The position numbers were made by a program, and so were the translations under genes. From assembly GCF_008365295.1 (NCBI RefSeq), contig NZ_CP043505.1, positions 124,001 to 188,000 on the forward strand: DNA of 64,000 nucleotides, read 5' to 3'. Below, one piece after another: positions 25,023 to 34,667 of the stretch. The DNA comes from Agromyces intestinalis (GTDB taxonomy: Bacteria > Actinomycetota > Actinomycetes > Actinomycetales > Microbacteriaceae). Below the pieces are notes generated by a model. That model was not told where the DNA came from. It saw only the letters and a program-made list of their open reading frames with translations, and did not search any database. Numbering within the stretch: the stretch's first letter is position 1; the number at the start of each line of letters is the position of its first letter.

Positions 25023-27173
25023 TCAGGTGACCTTCATCAGAGCCACTTGTCGCTCGCACTCCCGGACCACAAACTCCGGCACCGAGTCGAATTCGCGCGG
25101 GTCGAGTTGCATGACGTATTCGTTCTCGATGTGGAAGGTCTCATTCACAAACTTCTTGAACGTGTCATCCTCCTGAGGCTCATCGATCTCGAGCATCATT
25201 CGAAAGAGCTGCACTTTCTCATAGCCGACGGCCGTGGCGGCGAACTTGTCTTTGAGGGTGTCTAGGTCACGCAGCCCATCGACCACGACGCCGTAGTCGA
25301 ACCCAGGCACCACTTCGCCGATCTTCGATGAGCCGACCGCCACTTCTTCAGGACTGAGAGGCTCGCGGTCGCCACCCCCGACAGGGCGGTCCGGCGCGAC
25401 ACGAAGATGGAACAAATTCGAGAGCACGTCCGTGCTCGCGTCGCTGACGCCAAGAATCTCAAGTTTGCGACGCAGATAGATGAGCTTGATGATGTCATCG
25501 CTCGCCGCGGCAATATTGGCATCGCAGACCTCACCGAATGTCTTGAGGTCGTCTTTGCCAATCGGCTTCTCGGTGATCGTTCCTCGCTTGCTGGTGAGAA
25601 AGTGAGCAACGGGATGCGCCGTTGCGAAAAGCCGCCTTGTCGAGAGCCGAACGATATCGATGGCAGGCTCGAGATCGTGCGTCAGCATCAAGGTCGTTTG
25701 GTCGCGGATGCTGTTCTTGCCACGGAAGAGCTCATGCAGAATCGCAAACTTCTTCGTGTCGTCGAAGCTCGACACAGGGTCATCGAGGACCACGAGGTCG
25801 GGTTGTTCGCGCCGCACTTGGTACATGAAGAGCACTAGAGCGAAGGCGTTGCGCTCTCCGTAACTCAAATGACTGTTTGCCGCCCCGAGGTGGCCTGGTA
25901 GGTCCTGGTGCTGGATGAGCATTCGATACGAGTCATCGCTGGGCTCAATCGAAACCTGGTATCGGTACCCCGCGGATTCCAGAAAGGAGTTGATCTGCTT
26001 CTGATTCGCTTCGATCAGGCGCTTGACTCGGCCGCGCTGTTGCCCAATTCGCGCTTTGACCACTGAGATTTGGGAAGCAACCTCATCCAGCTTGGAATTG
26101 ATGATCGCAACGACAGACTTGGTCGTCTCAGAGTTGAGGGACCGCAGAAGTCCGAGGTCGATCTTCAGTCCAGAGAGGTGTTCGTCGACCTTCTCCTCGT
26201 CGCGGAGCGTATGGAACGCAAGTCCTCGAAGCGTCTTGAGGCGATTGAGGAAGACCTCAACTTCGCCACGAAGGGTCGCGAGAAACTGCAGCTGTTCGGG
26301 CTTCGGCTCCGTGATGAGAGTCAGCATCTCGCTGAGTTGCGCCAGGTAGGACGGGTCGAAGTAGTGGCCGGCGGTCTCGATTGCGGCTCGGAGTTGGCTC
26401 ATGTTCTTGACTGTTGCAGTCTCGTACTCCGCGGAGACCAGCTCGGCCGTAGCCTTGTCAACACCATCGATGGAGCAGAACGGGCAATTGTCTGACAGAT
26501 CGAGGAAGCTCTTACCCTTCGCCTGCCAAGCTACCCAGCTGGCTGGGTCATTGCTCTGCAAGAAGCCCTTGTAACCCTTCAGCGGCTCAGGGATGTTCTG
26601 CAACTTGCCGCCGACGGCCATCGCCTTGTAGCCCTTTGTGCTCTTCGAGAGAACACCCGTCTTCGTCACACCGAAGACCTCGCAAAGATGCGTGAACGCG
26701 TGAACAGCTTTGTCGAACTCTTCCTGCTCCACGAACGTGGTTTGCAGCGCCGCGAAAAGCTCTTCGATCTCCTCGTTGCCGGCCTGGTACTCAGCCGTAT
26801 TGATGAAGATCTCGAAACTGTTCTTCAGGACTTCGTCTTGCTGAAAGACGAACTGTGAAACATATCTGTCATCGAATGTCAGGACGCTCTTGATGTCATC
26901 TGCGCCTTCAACCGACGGCTGAGGGTGCCCTGTCCCATCGCGATACTTGAAGGGCGTAAGAGCCTTGAGCGCGTCGTCTCCCTCAGCACGAAGGGTAAGT
27001 GCACGAGCGATGGTGCTCTTACCGATTCCGTTGGGCCCGTACTTAATATTCAGAGCCGACTTGGCGAGCGTGATCTCCGCGATGTCAAGACTGTTGCAGT
27101 TCGCAATTCGGATTTGAAGTGACACGCTTGGAGGTGCGGGAGCTGTCTGTTGAGTTAGTGGCGGTGTCGACAT
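25023..27173 (-). CDS. SMC/AAA_13-type ATPase with CxxC motif
   Basis: A 716-residue ATPase of the ABC/SMC class. The Walker A is YGPNGIGKST (45-54), the signature LSYGERNAFALVLF starts at 435, and the Walker B is LVVLDDPVSSFDD (459-471). The long middle part is helical and contains NCPFC (Cys230, Cys233), a position and spacing that recall the zinc hook of RloC/Rad50-like proteins. The C-terminal 200 residues could be an effector or sensor; no nuclease motif was identified there. GC is clearly lower (around 50%) than in chromosomal genes, pointing to recent transfer. Stand-alone ATPases of this kind are often phage-defence genes. It is divergent from the conjugation genes. Confidence 0.75.
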   Translation of the reverse strand: MSTPPLTQQTAPAPPSVSLQIRIANCNSLDIAEITLAKSALNIKYGPNGIGKSTIARALTLRAEGDDALKALTPFKYRDGTGHPQPSVEGADDIKSVLTFDDRYVSQFVFQQDEVLKNSFEIFINTAEYQAGNEEIEELFAALQTTFVEQEEFDKAVHAFTHLCEVFGVTKTGVLSKSTKGYKAMAVGGKLQNIPEPLKGYKGFLQSNDPASWVAWQAKGKSFLDLSDNCPFCSIDGVDKATAELVSAEYETATVKNMSQLRAAIETAGHYFDPSYLAQLSEMLTLITEPKPEQLQFLATLRGEVEVFLNRLKTLRGLAFHTLRDEEKVDEHLSGLKIDLGLLRSLNSETTKSVVAIINSKLDEVASQISVVKARIGQQRGRVKRLIEANQKQINSFLESAGYRYQVSIEPSDDSYRMLIQHQDLPGHLGAANSHLSYGERNAFALVLFMYQVRREQPDLVVLDDPVSSFDDTKKFAILHELFRGKNSIRDQTTLMLTHDLEPAIDIVRLSTRRLFATAHPVAHFLTSKRGTITEKPIGKDDLKTFGEVCDANIAAASDDIIKLIYLRRKLEILGVSDASTDVLSNLFHLRVAPDRPVGGGDREPLSPEEVAVGSSKIGEVVPGFDYGVVVDGLRDLDTLKDKFAATAVGYEKVQLFRMMLEIDEPQEDDTFKKFVNETFHIENEYVMQLDPREFDSVPEFVVRECERQVALMKVT

Positions 27174-27643
27174 GGTGCTACTGATTATTGCGTGCAGACA
27201 CGAGAGGTCAAGAGCCGCCGATCGGGACTGCTGAAGGTCCTGGTGACTGTGCGGAATAGGCCGCGAGCGCGACCGGTCTGGTTTGGATCTTCTCGTGCTC
27301 GATCGCTGTGAGACGCCCGAGCGAGGTCTCGGCGTACTGGATCCGTCTCAAGATGCTCTAGCTGCACGACAAGCGGTCGAGCGATGTACTCGTTCAGATG
27401 AGGTGCATCCCATCGAAGAGGGGCAAGGAGGGGCTCCAGCCTCGTTCGCGATCCTATGAGCAGTATCCGTCACCGCCACATCGTGGCTCAGTTGAGGATG
27501 TGCGTCTCTCCTGTCGCTTTGGCGGTGGCAGCCAGGGCAGCGACGTCCTCGTAACTCGGGTCAACTGCATGCGGCGATTCGTACGGGCGTGTCCGAGGTG
27601 GTGGCTAAGGTCGATCCGATGCCAAGCACCCGAGCTGAAGCGG
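27174..27643. other. Gap between ATPase and truncated conjugation gene
   Basis: About 470 bp without a recognisable gene. The forward frame is open from 27398 but reads as low-information sequence until the TrbL-like similarity begins near 27644. The promoter of the ATPase should lie at the left edge. Confidence 0.4.
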
Positions 27644-28333
27644 CGTACCAACGCGCCCGCGCCGATCGATGCGGATCTGGCATCCATCAGCGATCCGATC
27701 GCCGGGATCGTACTGATGTTCATCGCCGCGTTCGCGCCGTACATCACGTACAAGTTCCTCAACTTCGTCGGCCTGGACATGTATCACGCGATGTCGAGTG
27801 AGCAGGAGGCGAAGTCTGCGATGAACCGACCGGTGCCGGTGCCCAACGGGCCGATTTCCGACAGTGCGAAGAAGATTCTCGGCGACAACGATGGTGGCAG
27901 TGTCGCGCGATCGGGGCGCGGTGGCCAGGCGCCAGCTGCCCGGAGCAGCGGGGGCAGCGCTCCCGGTGGCGGAGGGACCGGCGGCGTCGGACCTAACGGA
28001 GCCGCCGCGCCGACCGGTGCAGCAGGCGGGTCCGCGACGCATGGTTCAGCTGCGGGCGCGGGCACCGCCGGGGCAGGCGCAGCGGCGGCCGGATTCGGGG
28101 CAGGGGTCGCTGCCGGCGCAGCCGTCGCGTCGTCGACAGCGAAGGCCGGACCGACGGTCGGAAACGCGGTCGGCAGCGTCGCGGACACCCATTCGGCATC
28201 GGCCGGCGACGCCGCGGCATCCACTCCGCCGAGTTCGCCGCCTCCGGTGCTCGGCCCCACCAAGGCGAAGACCCCCACACCTTGGCCGGATGCTGCTTCC
28301 CCGGCGGCCGGACGCGCACGAAAGGACGTGTAG
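27644..28333 (+). pseudogene. Truncated TrbL/VirB6-like membrane protein (C-terminal part)
   Basis: About 229 residues remain. DADLASISDPIAGIVLMFIA, then AFAPYITYKFLNFVG, is the last transmembrane region of the TrbL-like protein of actinobacterial conjugation clusters. A Gly/Ala/Ser/Pro-rich tail follows (about 140 residues), as is usual for this protein. The multi-helix N-terminal body is absent, and the frame upstream is not coding-like. The stop lies 2 bp before the SCO6880 start, so the remnant sits in its original operon position. Translation may still start at an internal ATG, but a functional channel is unlikely. Confidence 0.65.
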
Positions 28334-28335
28334 CC

Positions 28336-29796
28336 ATGGGCACCGAAACGAGCACCGCGTATCAACTCGGGCCGGTCCAGTTCTCGCGGCTCACGCGACG
28401 AGGCATCCTGCTCGGTCTCTCACTCCCCCAACTGATCGCGCTCTCGATAGCCGTGCTCACCCTCGTCGTCTCGCTGTACACCGCCGGCGCCGCGGGCATC
28501 GCATGGACGAGCCCGATCTGGGCAACCGCAGCCGCGGTCGCGGCGATCCCGATCGGCGGCCGGAAGGTCGTCGAGTGGGTGCCGATCGTCAGCCGCTGGC
28601 TTTGGCGTGCCGCACGCGGGCAGCTCACCTATCGGCGCCGCATCGTGAAGCCGCGCCCGGCCGGCACGCTCGCGCTGCCGGGCGACGCGGCGCCGCTCCG
28701 GGAATGGAACGATCCCGAGTCAGGTGCGGTCATGATCCACGACCCGCACACGCAGACCCTCACAGCGATCGTGACGGTGTCGCATCCGGCGTTCGCGCTC
28801 CTCGATCCCGGCGAGCAGCATCGTCGCGTCGCCGGCTGGGGCCGGGTGCTCGCCGGCGCCTGCCGATCCGGGCGCATCGCACGACTCCAGGTCGCTGAGC
28901 GCACCCTCCCCGACTCGGGCACCGGTCTCGCCGAATGGTGGCAGCGACATGGGATCGAAGACGACAGCTGGGCGTCATCCACCTACCGCGACCTCATCGA
29001 AAGGGCCGGGCCGGCCGGCGAACGACACGCGACCACGATCAGCCTCTCCCTCGATCTGAAGGCCGCCGCGCGACAGGTCCGCACGTCGGGCGGCGGCATG
29101 CGCGGTGCAGCGACCGTGCTTCGCCAGGAGATGGCGGCACTGACGGGCGCGCTCCGCGCCGCAGACCTGATCGTCGGCGGATGGCTCACCGCCGACGAAC
29201 TCGCGAGCATCCTGCGCACGGCCTACGACCCGGCGGTCGGCGTCGAACTCGACCGGCATCCCGAAGTCGGACGCTCGTTGGACGCAGCCGGCCCCGTGGC
29301 CGTAGCCGAGAGCTGGGATCGGCTCCGCTCCGACAGCGCGTTCCATGCCGTGCTCTGGATCAGCGAATGGCCACGATCGCAGGTCTACCCCGGCTTCCTT
29401 TCGCCGCTTGTCTTCACCAACGGCGTGCTCCGGACGGTGTCGCTGCACTACCTGCCCGTCCGGGCGGACCAGGCTGCGAGGGATCTCCGCAAGAAGAAGA
29501 CCGAGCTCATCAGCGACGCCCACCAGCGCCGACGGATCGGCCAGATCGAGGACGCCGGCTCGAGCGCCGAGTACGAAGACGTACTGCAGCAAGAGGCCGA
29601 CCTCACCGCCGGCCACGGCGTACTGCGCGCGACCGGTCTCGTCTGCATCACGGCACCGACCGTCGACGACCTTGACGCCGCTGTGTCGACGATCGAGCAG
29701 GCCGCGATCCAGGCGTCCTGCGAGATCCGCCGCCTCGTCGGCCAACAGGCGCAGGCATTCACCGCCGCCGCCCTGCCGCTCTGCCGCAGCGTGTGA
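28336..29796 (+). CDS. SCO6880 family type IV secretion protein
   Basis: The 486-residue protein has two N-terminal membrane segments (about 32-52 and 54-74: LPQLIALSIAVLTLVVSLYT and SPIWATAAAVAAIPIGG) as in PrgI-like proteins. A long cytoplasmic part follows, resembling the non-ATPase N-terminal domain of VirB4 (QTLTAIVTVSHPAFALLDPG; VFTNGVLRTVSLHYLPVRAD). In actinobacterial elements it pairs with a separate VirB4-type ATPase, here the gene at 30290. It is required for the conjugation channel. The start is ATG 28336. Confidence 0.85.
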   Translation: MGTETSTAYQLGPVQFSRLTRRGILLGLSLPQLIALSIAVLTLVVSLYTAGAAGIAWTSPIWATAAAVAAIPIGGRKVVEWVPIVSRWLWRAARGQLTYRRRIVKPRPAGTLALPGDAAPLREWNDPESGAVMIHDPHTQTLTAIVTVSHPAFALLDPGEQHRRVAGWGRVLAGACRSGRIARLQVAERTLPDSGTGLAEWWQRHGIEDDSWASSTYRDLIERAGPAGERHATTISLSLDLKAAARQVRTSGGGMRGAATVLRQEMAALTGALRAADLIVGGWLTADELASILRTAYDPAVGVELDRHPEVGRSLDAAGPVAVAESWDRLRSDSAFHAVLWISEWPRSQVYPGFLSPLVFTNGVLRTVSLHYLPVRADQAARDLRKKKTELISDAHQRRRIGQIEDAGSSAEYEDVLQQEADLTAGHGVLRATGLVCITAPTVDDLDAAVSTIEQAAIQASCEIRRLVGQQAQAFTAAALPLCRSV

Positions 29797-29855
29797 AGCC
29801 GGGCACACCTCCTCTGCGAAGCACCTCGCGTGCGAAGCATCCGATTGGAGCCATC

Positions 29856-30293
29856 ATGATCGACGAACGAATGGACGCATCGACGTCCCGATGGATCAGC
29901 GTCGTCTTCCTGCAGGATGAGGACGCCAGCGAGCTGCTGGCAATGATCGACCGCGACGGCGAAGCAGCCGCAATCGAGTACCTGCAGCAGAGGGACTTCG
30001 GCGACGAGACAACGGATGCCGCGCTCGTGAACGGCTACGTCTACGACCGGATTCCCGTCGGATCGGCCGACCGCACGATCGAGGATCCCGATTCGCCGTA
30101 CGCGCTGACCTACAGCGAGCAGTACGGATATGTCTCGCTCCTGCGCCGCTACGAGGCCTCGCTCGATGCTGAACCAGTGGTGCATGAGGCATCCGTCGAG
30201 ACATCCGCACCTTTCCGGGATGCGATTCCGCAGCACTGGGACGTCGACCCCGCGCTGTCTGCGCACCGGACCCGGCACGCGATCGCGCTGTGA
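29856..30293 (+). CDS. Small conserved conjugation-cluster protein
   Basis: The predicted product has 145 residues and starts at ATG 29856 after gattggag. It is acidic, with a helix around ELLAMIDRDGEAAAIEYLQQ and the segment SEQYGYVSLLRRYEA. No transmembrane segment or signal peptide is present. Proteins like this recur between the SCO6880 and VirB4 genes of actinobacterial elements, but their role is unknown. The stop overlaps the VirB4-like GTG start by 4 bp, showing translational coupling. Confidence 0.65.
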   Translation: MIDERMDASTSRWISVVFLQDEDASELLAMIDRDGEAAAIEYLQQRDFGDETTDAALVNGYVYDRIPVGSADRTIEDPDSPYALTYSEQYGYVSLLRRYEASLDAEPVVHEASVETSAPFRDAIPQHWDVDPALSAHRTRHAIAL

Positions 30294-31777
30294 ACACGGT
30301 CGACGAACGGCTGCACACCGCGACGCTCGCGGTGCCCCACAACGAGCACCGCCGCGACCGGCGTGCGCGGAAACGCTCGGCGTCGCAGATCGAAGCGGAT
30401 GCTCGACGGGCGAAGACCCTCGAGGCGCGGTCCCGCTGGCAAGCCGAGCGGGCGGAAGCTCGGTCGGCCGCCTACCTCCCGGCGGCCGGCGACACGGGTC
30501 CGGCGCAGCTCAGGATGCCCGGCCGTCTGAAGCTGCCCAAGCACCAAGACACGTCGGCGACGCTGGCCGGGCATTACCCGTTCCTCGCCGAAGCGGGGCT
30601 CGGTTCGGCAGGCGTCTTCGTCGGCCAGGACCTCTACTCGGGTGGATCGTTCGTCTACGACCCGTGGGTCCTATACCAGCGGGGCATGATCACGGCGCCG
30701 AACATCGTGCTGGCCGGCATCGTCGGCTCGGGGAAGTCGTCGCTCGCGAAGTCGCTCTACACCCGGTCGCTGCCATTCGGGCGGCGGGTGTACGTTCCCG
30801 GCGACCCCAAGGGCGAGCACACGGCCGTCGCCGAGGCGGTCGGTGGCAAGGCGATCATCCTGGGCTATGGGCTGCGCAACCGGCTCAACCCGCTCGACGA
30901 AGGGCACCGCGCCGCGTCTGCGTCGGACGCCGAGTGGGCCGCCCAGCTGGCATCACGTCGCCGTGAGCTCATCGGCGCGCTCGCCGAGACCGTGCTCGAC
31001 CGGGCGCTGAGTCCGCTGGAACACACCGCCATCGACCTCGCGCTCGCCGACACAGTCCGGAGCGCGGAGGTGCCCATCCTCCCGATGGTCGTAGACCGCA
31101 TCCTGGAACCCAACAGCGAGGACGACCACGACGGCCGGCTCGCAGAAGACGGGCGCCTCGTCGGCCACGCGCTGCGCCGCCTCGTCGCCGGCGACCTCGC
31201 CGGCCTCTTCGACGGGCCGTCCACCGTCCGATTCGACCCGTCGTTGCCGATGGTCTCGCTCGATCTCTCCCGCGTCGCCGAGAACTCGACCCTCATCTCA
31301 GTGCTGATGACCTGCTCGTCGGCGTGGATGGAGTCCGCGCTCGCCGACCCGGCAGGCGGCCAACGCTGGGTCATCTACGACGAGGCCTGGCGGCTGATGG
31401 CATACCCCGCGCTGCTGCGCCGAATGGACGCGCAGTGGCGGCTCGCACGCCACTTCGGCATCGCGAACATGCTCGTCTTCCACAAGCTCAGCGACCTCGA
31501 CAACGTCGGAGACTCCGGCTCCGCGATGCGCGCCCTCGCATCATCCCTGCTCGCGAACGCGGAAACCCGGATCGTCTACCGCCAGGAGCCAGACCAACTC
31601 GGTCACACCGCGACCGCCCTCGGACTCAGCGGCACGGAGCAGAAGCTCCTCCCTGCGCTCGGAACCGGCCAGGGGCTCTGGCGTGTCAAGGACCGCAGCT
31701 TCGTCGTCCAACACCAACTCCACCCCGACGAGCTCGAAGCATTCGACACGACCGCCCGCATGACTGCGGGCCAATAG
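30290..31777 (+). CDS. VirB4-like conjugation ATPase
   Basis: A 495-residue ATPase from a GTG that overlaps the previous stop. The Walker A is LAGIVGSGKSSLAKSLYTRS (Lys149) and the Walker B is RWVIYDEAWRLM (Asp364-Glu365). GLRNRLNPLD and the final GLSGTEQKLLPAL, GQGLWRVKDRSFVVQH belong to the VirB4/TraC C-terminal ATPase domain. It powers substrate transfer and pilus or channel assembly together with the SCO6880 protein, which supplies the missing N-terminal part. The N-terminal 60 residues are basic and likely disordered. Confidence 0.88.
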   Translation: MNTVDERLHTATLAVPHNEHRRDRRARKRSASQIEADARRAKTLEARSRWQAERAEARSAAYLPAAGDTGPAQLRMPGRLKLPKHQDTSATLAGHYPFLAEAGLGSAGVFVGQDLYSGGSFVYDPWVLYQRGMITAPNIVLAGIVGSGKSSLAKSLYTRSLPFGRRVYVPGDPKGEHTAVAEAVGGKAIILGYGLRNRLNPLDEGHRAASASDAEWAAQLASRRRELIGALAETVLDRALSPLEHTAIDLALADTVRSAEVPILPMVVDRILEPNSEDDHDGRLAEDGRLVGHALRRLVAGDLAGLFDGPSTVRFDPSLPMVSLDLSRVAENSTLISVLMTCSSAWMESALADPAGGQRWVIYDEAWRLMAYPALLRRMDAQWRLARHFGIANMLVFHKLSDLDNVGDSGSAMRALASSLLANAETRIVYRQEPDQLGHTATALGLSGTEQKLLPALGTGQGLWRVKDRSFVVQHQLHPDELEAFDTTARMTAGQ

Positions 31778-31803
31778 TCGATCAGATCGAGGAGGCACCC
31801 CAC

Positions 31804-32799
31804 ATGACCGAGACCCTGGACCTGGAGCGAGAAGCGAGGATGACGCTCGCCGCGCTGTCCGAGCCGAACGACATCATCACCGGAACACTCGTCGGCCGGC
31901 TCGGCGCCGCCGCAACGGTCGACCTCGTCACGACCGGCGAGCGGCTGCCGAACGGCGTCGACCCGGCCGAAGGTGAACTGTGGCGGCGTCGGCTTGCCCC
32001 GCGCATCAACCCCGACCAGGTCGAACGAATCCGCGCCGACATGAAACGCCACGACTTGCGCCTGCTGACCCCCGACGACCTCGACTGGCCCGGCGAACTC
32101 CAGCAACTCGGCGCGAGTGCACCCCTCGCGCTCTGGCTCAAAGGCGACCCCAGCCTGCTCGCAACGCCCATCCCCAGCAGGGTCACCGTCGTCGGCGCAC
32201 GCGCCTCCACCAGCTACGGCGACCACGTCACCACCGAACTCGTCTCAGGGCTCGCTGCCCAGGGCCGCGTGGTGGTCTCCGGCGGGACGTACGGGATCGA
32301 CGGCGCAGCGCACCGTGCAGCAACCGCCACATCGCCCGGGTCGACAATCGCCGTGATCGCCAGCGGGCTCGACCGCGCGTACCCCGCCGGTCACGAACAG
32401 CTCTTCGAGCGCATCGCGGACGCTGGCGGCCTCATCGTCAGCGAACTGCCGCCGGGTGCTGCGCCCACTCGGTGGCGCTTCCAGCAGCGCAACCGGCTCC
32501 TCGCCGTGCTCTCGGGCGCGACGGTCGTCGTCGAAGCCGGGCACCGATCGTCGTCACTGAACATCGCCAGCCAGGCGCACTCGCTCGGCCGACCGGTCGG
32601 CGCCGTGCCCGGACCAGTGACGAGTGCCGCGAGCGCCGGATGCCACCGGCTGATCCAGGAAGGTGTCGCGAGTCTCGTCACCGATGCTCAGGATGTCACC
32701 GACCTGCTCGACTCCACGAGCGGGTTCTCAGGTGACCGGACCTTCGCCTACTCCCCAGCCCGACGCTTCGACCGCGCCGGCCCAGGTCTGGTGTTGTAG
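31804..32799 (+). CDS. dprA: DprA-like DNA-processing protein
   Basis: The predicted 331-residue protein has a DprA Rossmann-like core: RVTVVGARASTSYGDHVT, VVVSGGTYGIDGAAHRAA, VIASGLDRAYPAGH, RFQQRNRLLAVLSGATVVVE and SSLNIASQAHSLGRPVGAVPG. DprA binds incoming single-stranded DNA, protects it and loads RecA. The N-terminal 80 residues fit the helical SAM-like part. Here it sits between conjugation ATPase and coupling-protein genes, so a role in processing transferred single strands is plausible. Chromosomal dprA normally lies elsewhere, so this is probably an element-borne paralogue. Confidence 0.88.
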   Translation: MTETLDLEREARMTLAALSEPNDIITGTLVGRLGAAATVDLVTTGERLPNGVDPAEGELWRRRLAPRINPDQVERIRADMKRHDLRLLTPDDLDWPGELQQLGASAPLALWLKGDPSLLATPIPSRVTVVGARASTSYGDHVTTELVSGLAAQGRVVVSGGTYGIDGAAHRAATATSPGSTIAVIASGLDRAYPAGHEQLFERIADAGGLIVSELPPGAAPTRWRFQQRNRLLAVLSGATVVVEAGHRSSSLNIASQAHSLGRPVGAVPGPVTSAASAGCHRLIQEGVASLVTDAQDVTDLLDSTSGFSGDRTFAYSPARRFDRAGPGLVL

Positions 32800-32821
32800 T
32801 GCCCACGCGAAGGGTGCGTCG

Positions 32822-34630
32822 ATGAACGCAACACGAACAGGGACGCTCGGCGACGAGTTCGCCAACCTCGGCATCGCGCTCCTGATCGGGGCGGCCGGCT
32901 TCGCAGTGCTCCTCCGCGTGGCCGGCTCGATCGCAACGTGGGCGACGGGACTCCCCCAACCGGCCGGTGGGCCCGAGGCCGGGCTCGCCGTACTCCTGAA
33001 TCCAGGTGACCCATCCGCCGCGCTCGGCGCACCCGGGTTGCACCCTGTCGCGTTCTGGTTCAGTGCTGCCGTGCTGATCACGATCGCCATGGTTGCAACG
33101 ATCTGGTTGTGGCGGATGCTTCGCAGTACAGCTCGTACCCGAAAACTCGATCCTCACCGCATGGCCGGCATCGCAACGCGAACCGAGGTGACGCGCGCCG
33201 CATCCCGCGCCGCGCTCATGAAGCGGGCCATCCACTTGCGCCCCTCGCTCACGAACGCCGGCCCAGCTGACGTCGGCTACGTCATCGGTCGCGCTCGCGG
33301 CACCACGGTCTGGGCAAGCGTCGAGGACTCGATGCTCGTCATCGGCCCACCCCGCTCCGGCAAGGGCGCACACATCGTGATCAACGCCATTCTCGACGCA
33401 CCCGGCCCCGTTGTGACCACGTCCACCCGACCGGACAACCTCACCGTCACACTTCGAGCCCGGCAACGGACGGGACCAGTCGCGGTATTCGACCCGCAGC
33501 ACCTCGCTGCCGGCGTCCCCGCCGGTCTGCGCTGGTCGCCCATCCGCGGCTGCGAAGACCCGCTCACCGCAATGATTCGTGCCACCGGCCTCGCCGCCGG
33601 CACCGGCCTTGCCGCTGGCGGCGTCGACGGCGGGGGCTTCTGGGAGGCGAAGACCCGCACCGCCCTCCAGTCCCTCCTGCACGCCGCGGCCCTCGACCGT
33701 CGCCCGCCCGCCGAGCTCTTCCGTTGGACGCTCGACCCGTCCGCCGCCCACGACGCCGTCTCCATCCTGCTCAGCAACCCGAACGCCGCGACCGGATGGG
33801 GCGACTCACTCCAGGCCATGCTCGAGGCTGACCCCCGCACCCGAGACTCCATCTGGCAAGGCGTCTCCCTCTCCCTCGGCGCCCTCGCCGACCCCCGGGT
33901 ACTCGACGCCGTCTCACCGACCGACGGCGAGGCATTCGACCCCGAACGATTCCTCCGCAGCAACGGCACCCTCTACCTCCTCGCCACCGGCGCCGGCGCG
34001 AACAACTCCGCAGCGCTCGTCTCGGCGTTCGTCGAAGACCTCATCGAGACCGCCCGACGAATGGCGGCCCGCAACCCCGGCGCACGCCTCGACCCACCAC
34101 TCCTGCTCGCCCTCGACGAGATCGGCAACCTCGCACCCCTGCCGTCGCTGCCCAGTTTGATGGCCGAGGGCGGAGGCACCGGGATCACGACGATGCCGGT
34201 CCTGCAGTCCCTCGCGCAAGCTCGCACGAAGTGGAGCGACAACGCGGCCAACGCGATCTGGGACTCCTCGATCGTCAAGATCGTCCTCGGCGGAGCATCT
34301 AACTCCCGGGACCTCCAGGACCTGTCGACGCTCATCGGCGAGCGCGACGAAGCCACCGACTCGACCACCGTCGGCGACCGCGGATCCCGCTCGTCCCAGC
34401 GCTCCATCCGCCGCGTCGCAACGATGCCACCCGACACCATCCGGACCCTCCCGTTCGGCACCGGACTTGTCCTCCTGCGCGCCGCTCCCCCAGTCATCGC
34501 CCAACTGCGGATGTGGACGAGCCGATCGGACGCCGCGGAGCTACGCGGGCACCGCATGGAGATCGAACGGCTGCTGCGGGAGCCGGCTCGAGCGGCTGCG
34601 CCAGAATCGCCGCCGACTCCCGAAGACTGA
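32822..34630 (+). CDS. TraG/VirD4-type coupling protein
   Basis: This 602-residue membrane ATPase has two N-terminal transmembrane segments (about 14-36 and 75-97), then the nucleotide-binding domain. The Walker A is IGPPRSGKGAHIV (Lys181), the Walker B region is PLLLALDEIGNLAPLPSLPSL, and TGITTMPVLQSLAQARTKW is typical of TraG/VirD4. Coupling proteins bring the relaxosome to the type IV channel. No relaxase gene was found in the element, so the partner may be lost or supplied by another element. The start is ATG 32822. Confidence 0.9.
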   Translation: MNATRTGTLGDEFANLGIALLIGAAGFAVLLRVAGSIATWATGLPQPAGGPEAGLAVLLNPGDPSAALGAPGLHPVAFWFSAAVLITIAMVATIWLWRMLRSTARTRKLDPHRMAGIATRTEVTRAASRAALMKRAIHLRPSLTNAGPADVGYVIGRARGTTVWASVEDSMLVIGPPRSGKGAHIVINAILDAPGPVVTTSTRPDNLTVTLRARQRTGPVAVFDPQHLAAGVPAGLRWSPIRGCEDPLTAMIRATGLAAGTGLAAGGVDGGGFWEAKTRTALQSLLHAAALDRRPPAELFRWTLDPSAAHDAVSILLSNPNAATGWGDSLQAMLEADPRTRDSIWQGVSLSLGALADPRVLDAVSPTDGEAFDPERFLRSNGTLYLLATGAGANNSAALVSAFVEDLIETARRMAARNPGARLDPPLLLALDEIGNLAPLPSLPSLMAEGGGTGITTMPVLQSLAQARTKWSDNAANAIWDSSIVKIVLGGASNSRDLQDLSTLIGERDEATDSTTVGDRGSRSSQRSIRRVATMPPDTIRTLPFGTGLVLLRAAPPVIAQLRMWTSRSDAAELRGHRMEIERLLREPARAAAPESPPTPED

Positions 34631-34647
34631 TGGCCGCGAAACTGTTC

Positions 34648-34665
34648 TTCGAATGTATGTTCGAA
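34648..34665. promoter_or_regulatory. LexA-box-like palindrome
   Basis: The 18-bp sequence ttcgaatgtatgttcgaa is nearly palindromic and closely matches the actinobacterial LexA operator TCGAAC-N4-GTTCGA, with one mismatch in the left half. It ends 2 bp before the ATG at 34668 and overlaps the upstream alternative ATG at 34653. Confidence 0.55.
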
Positions 34666-34667
34666 GC

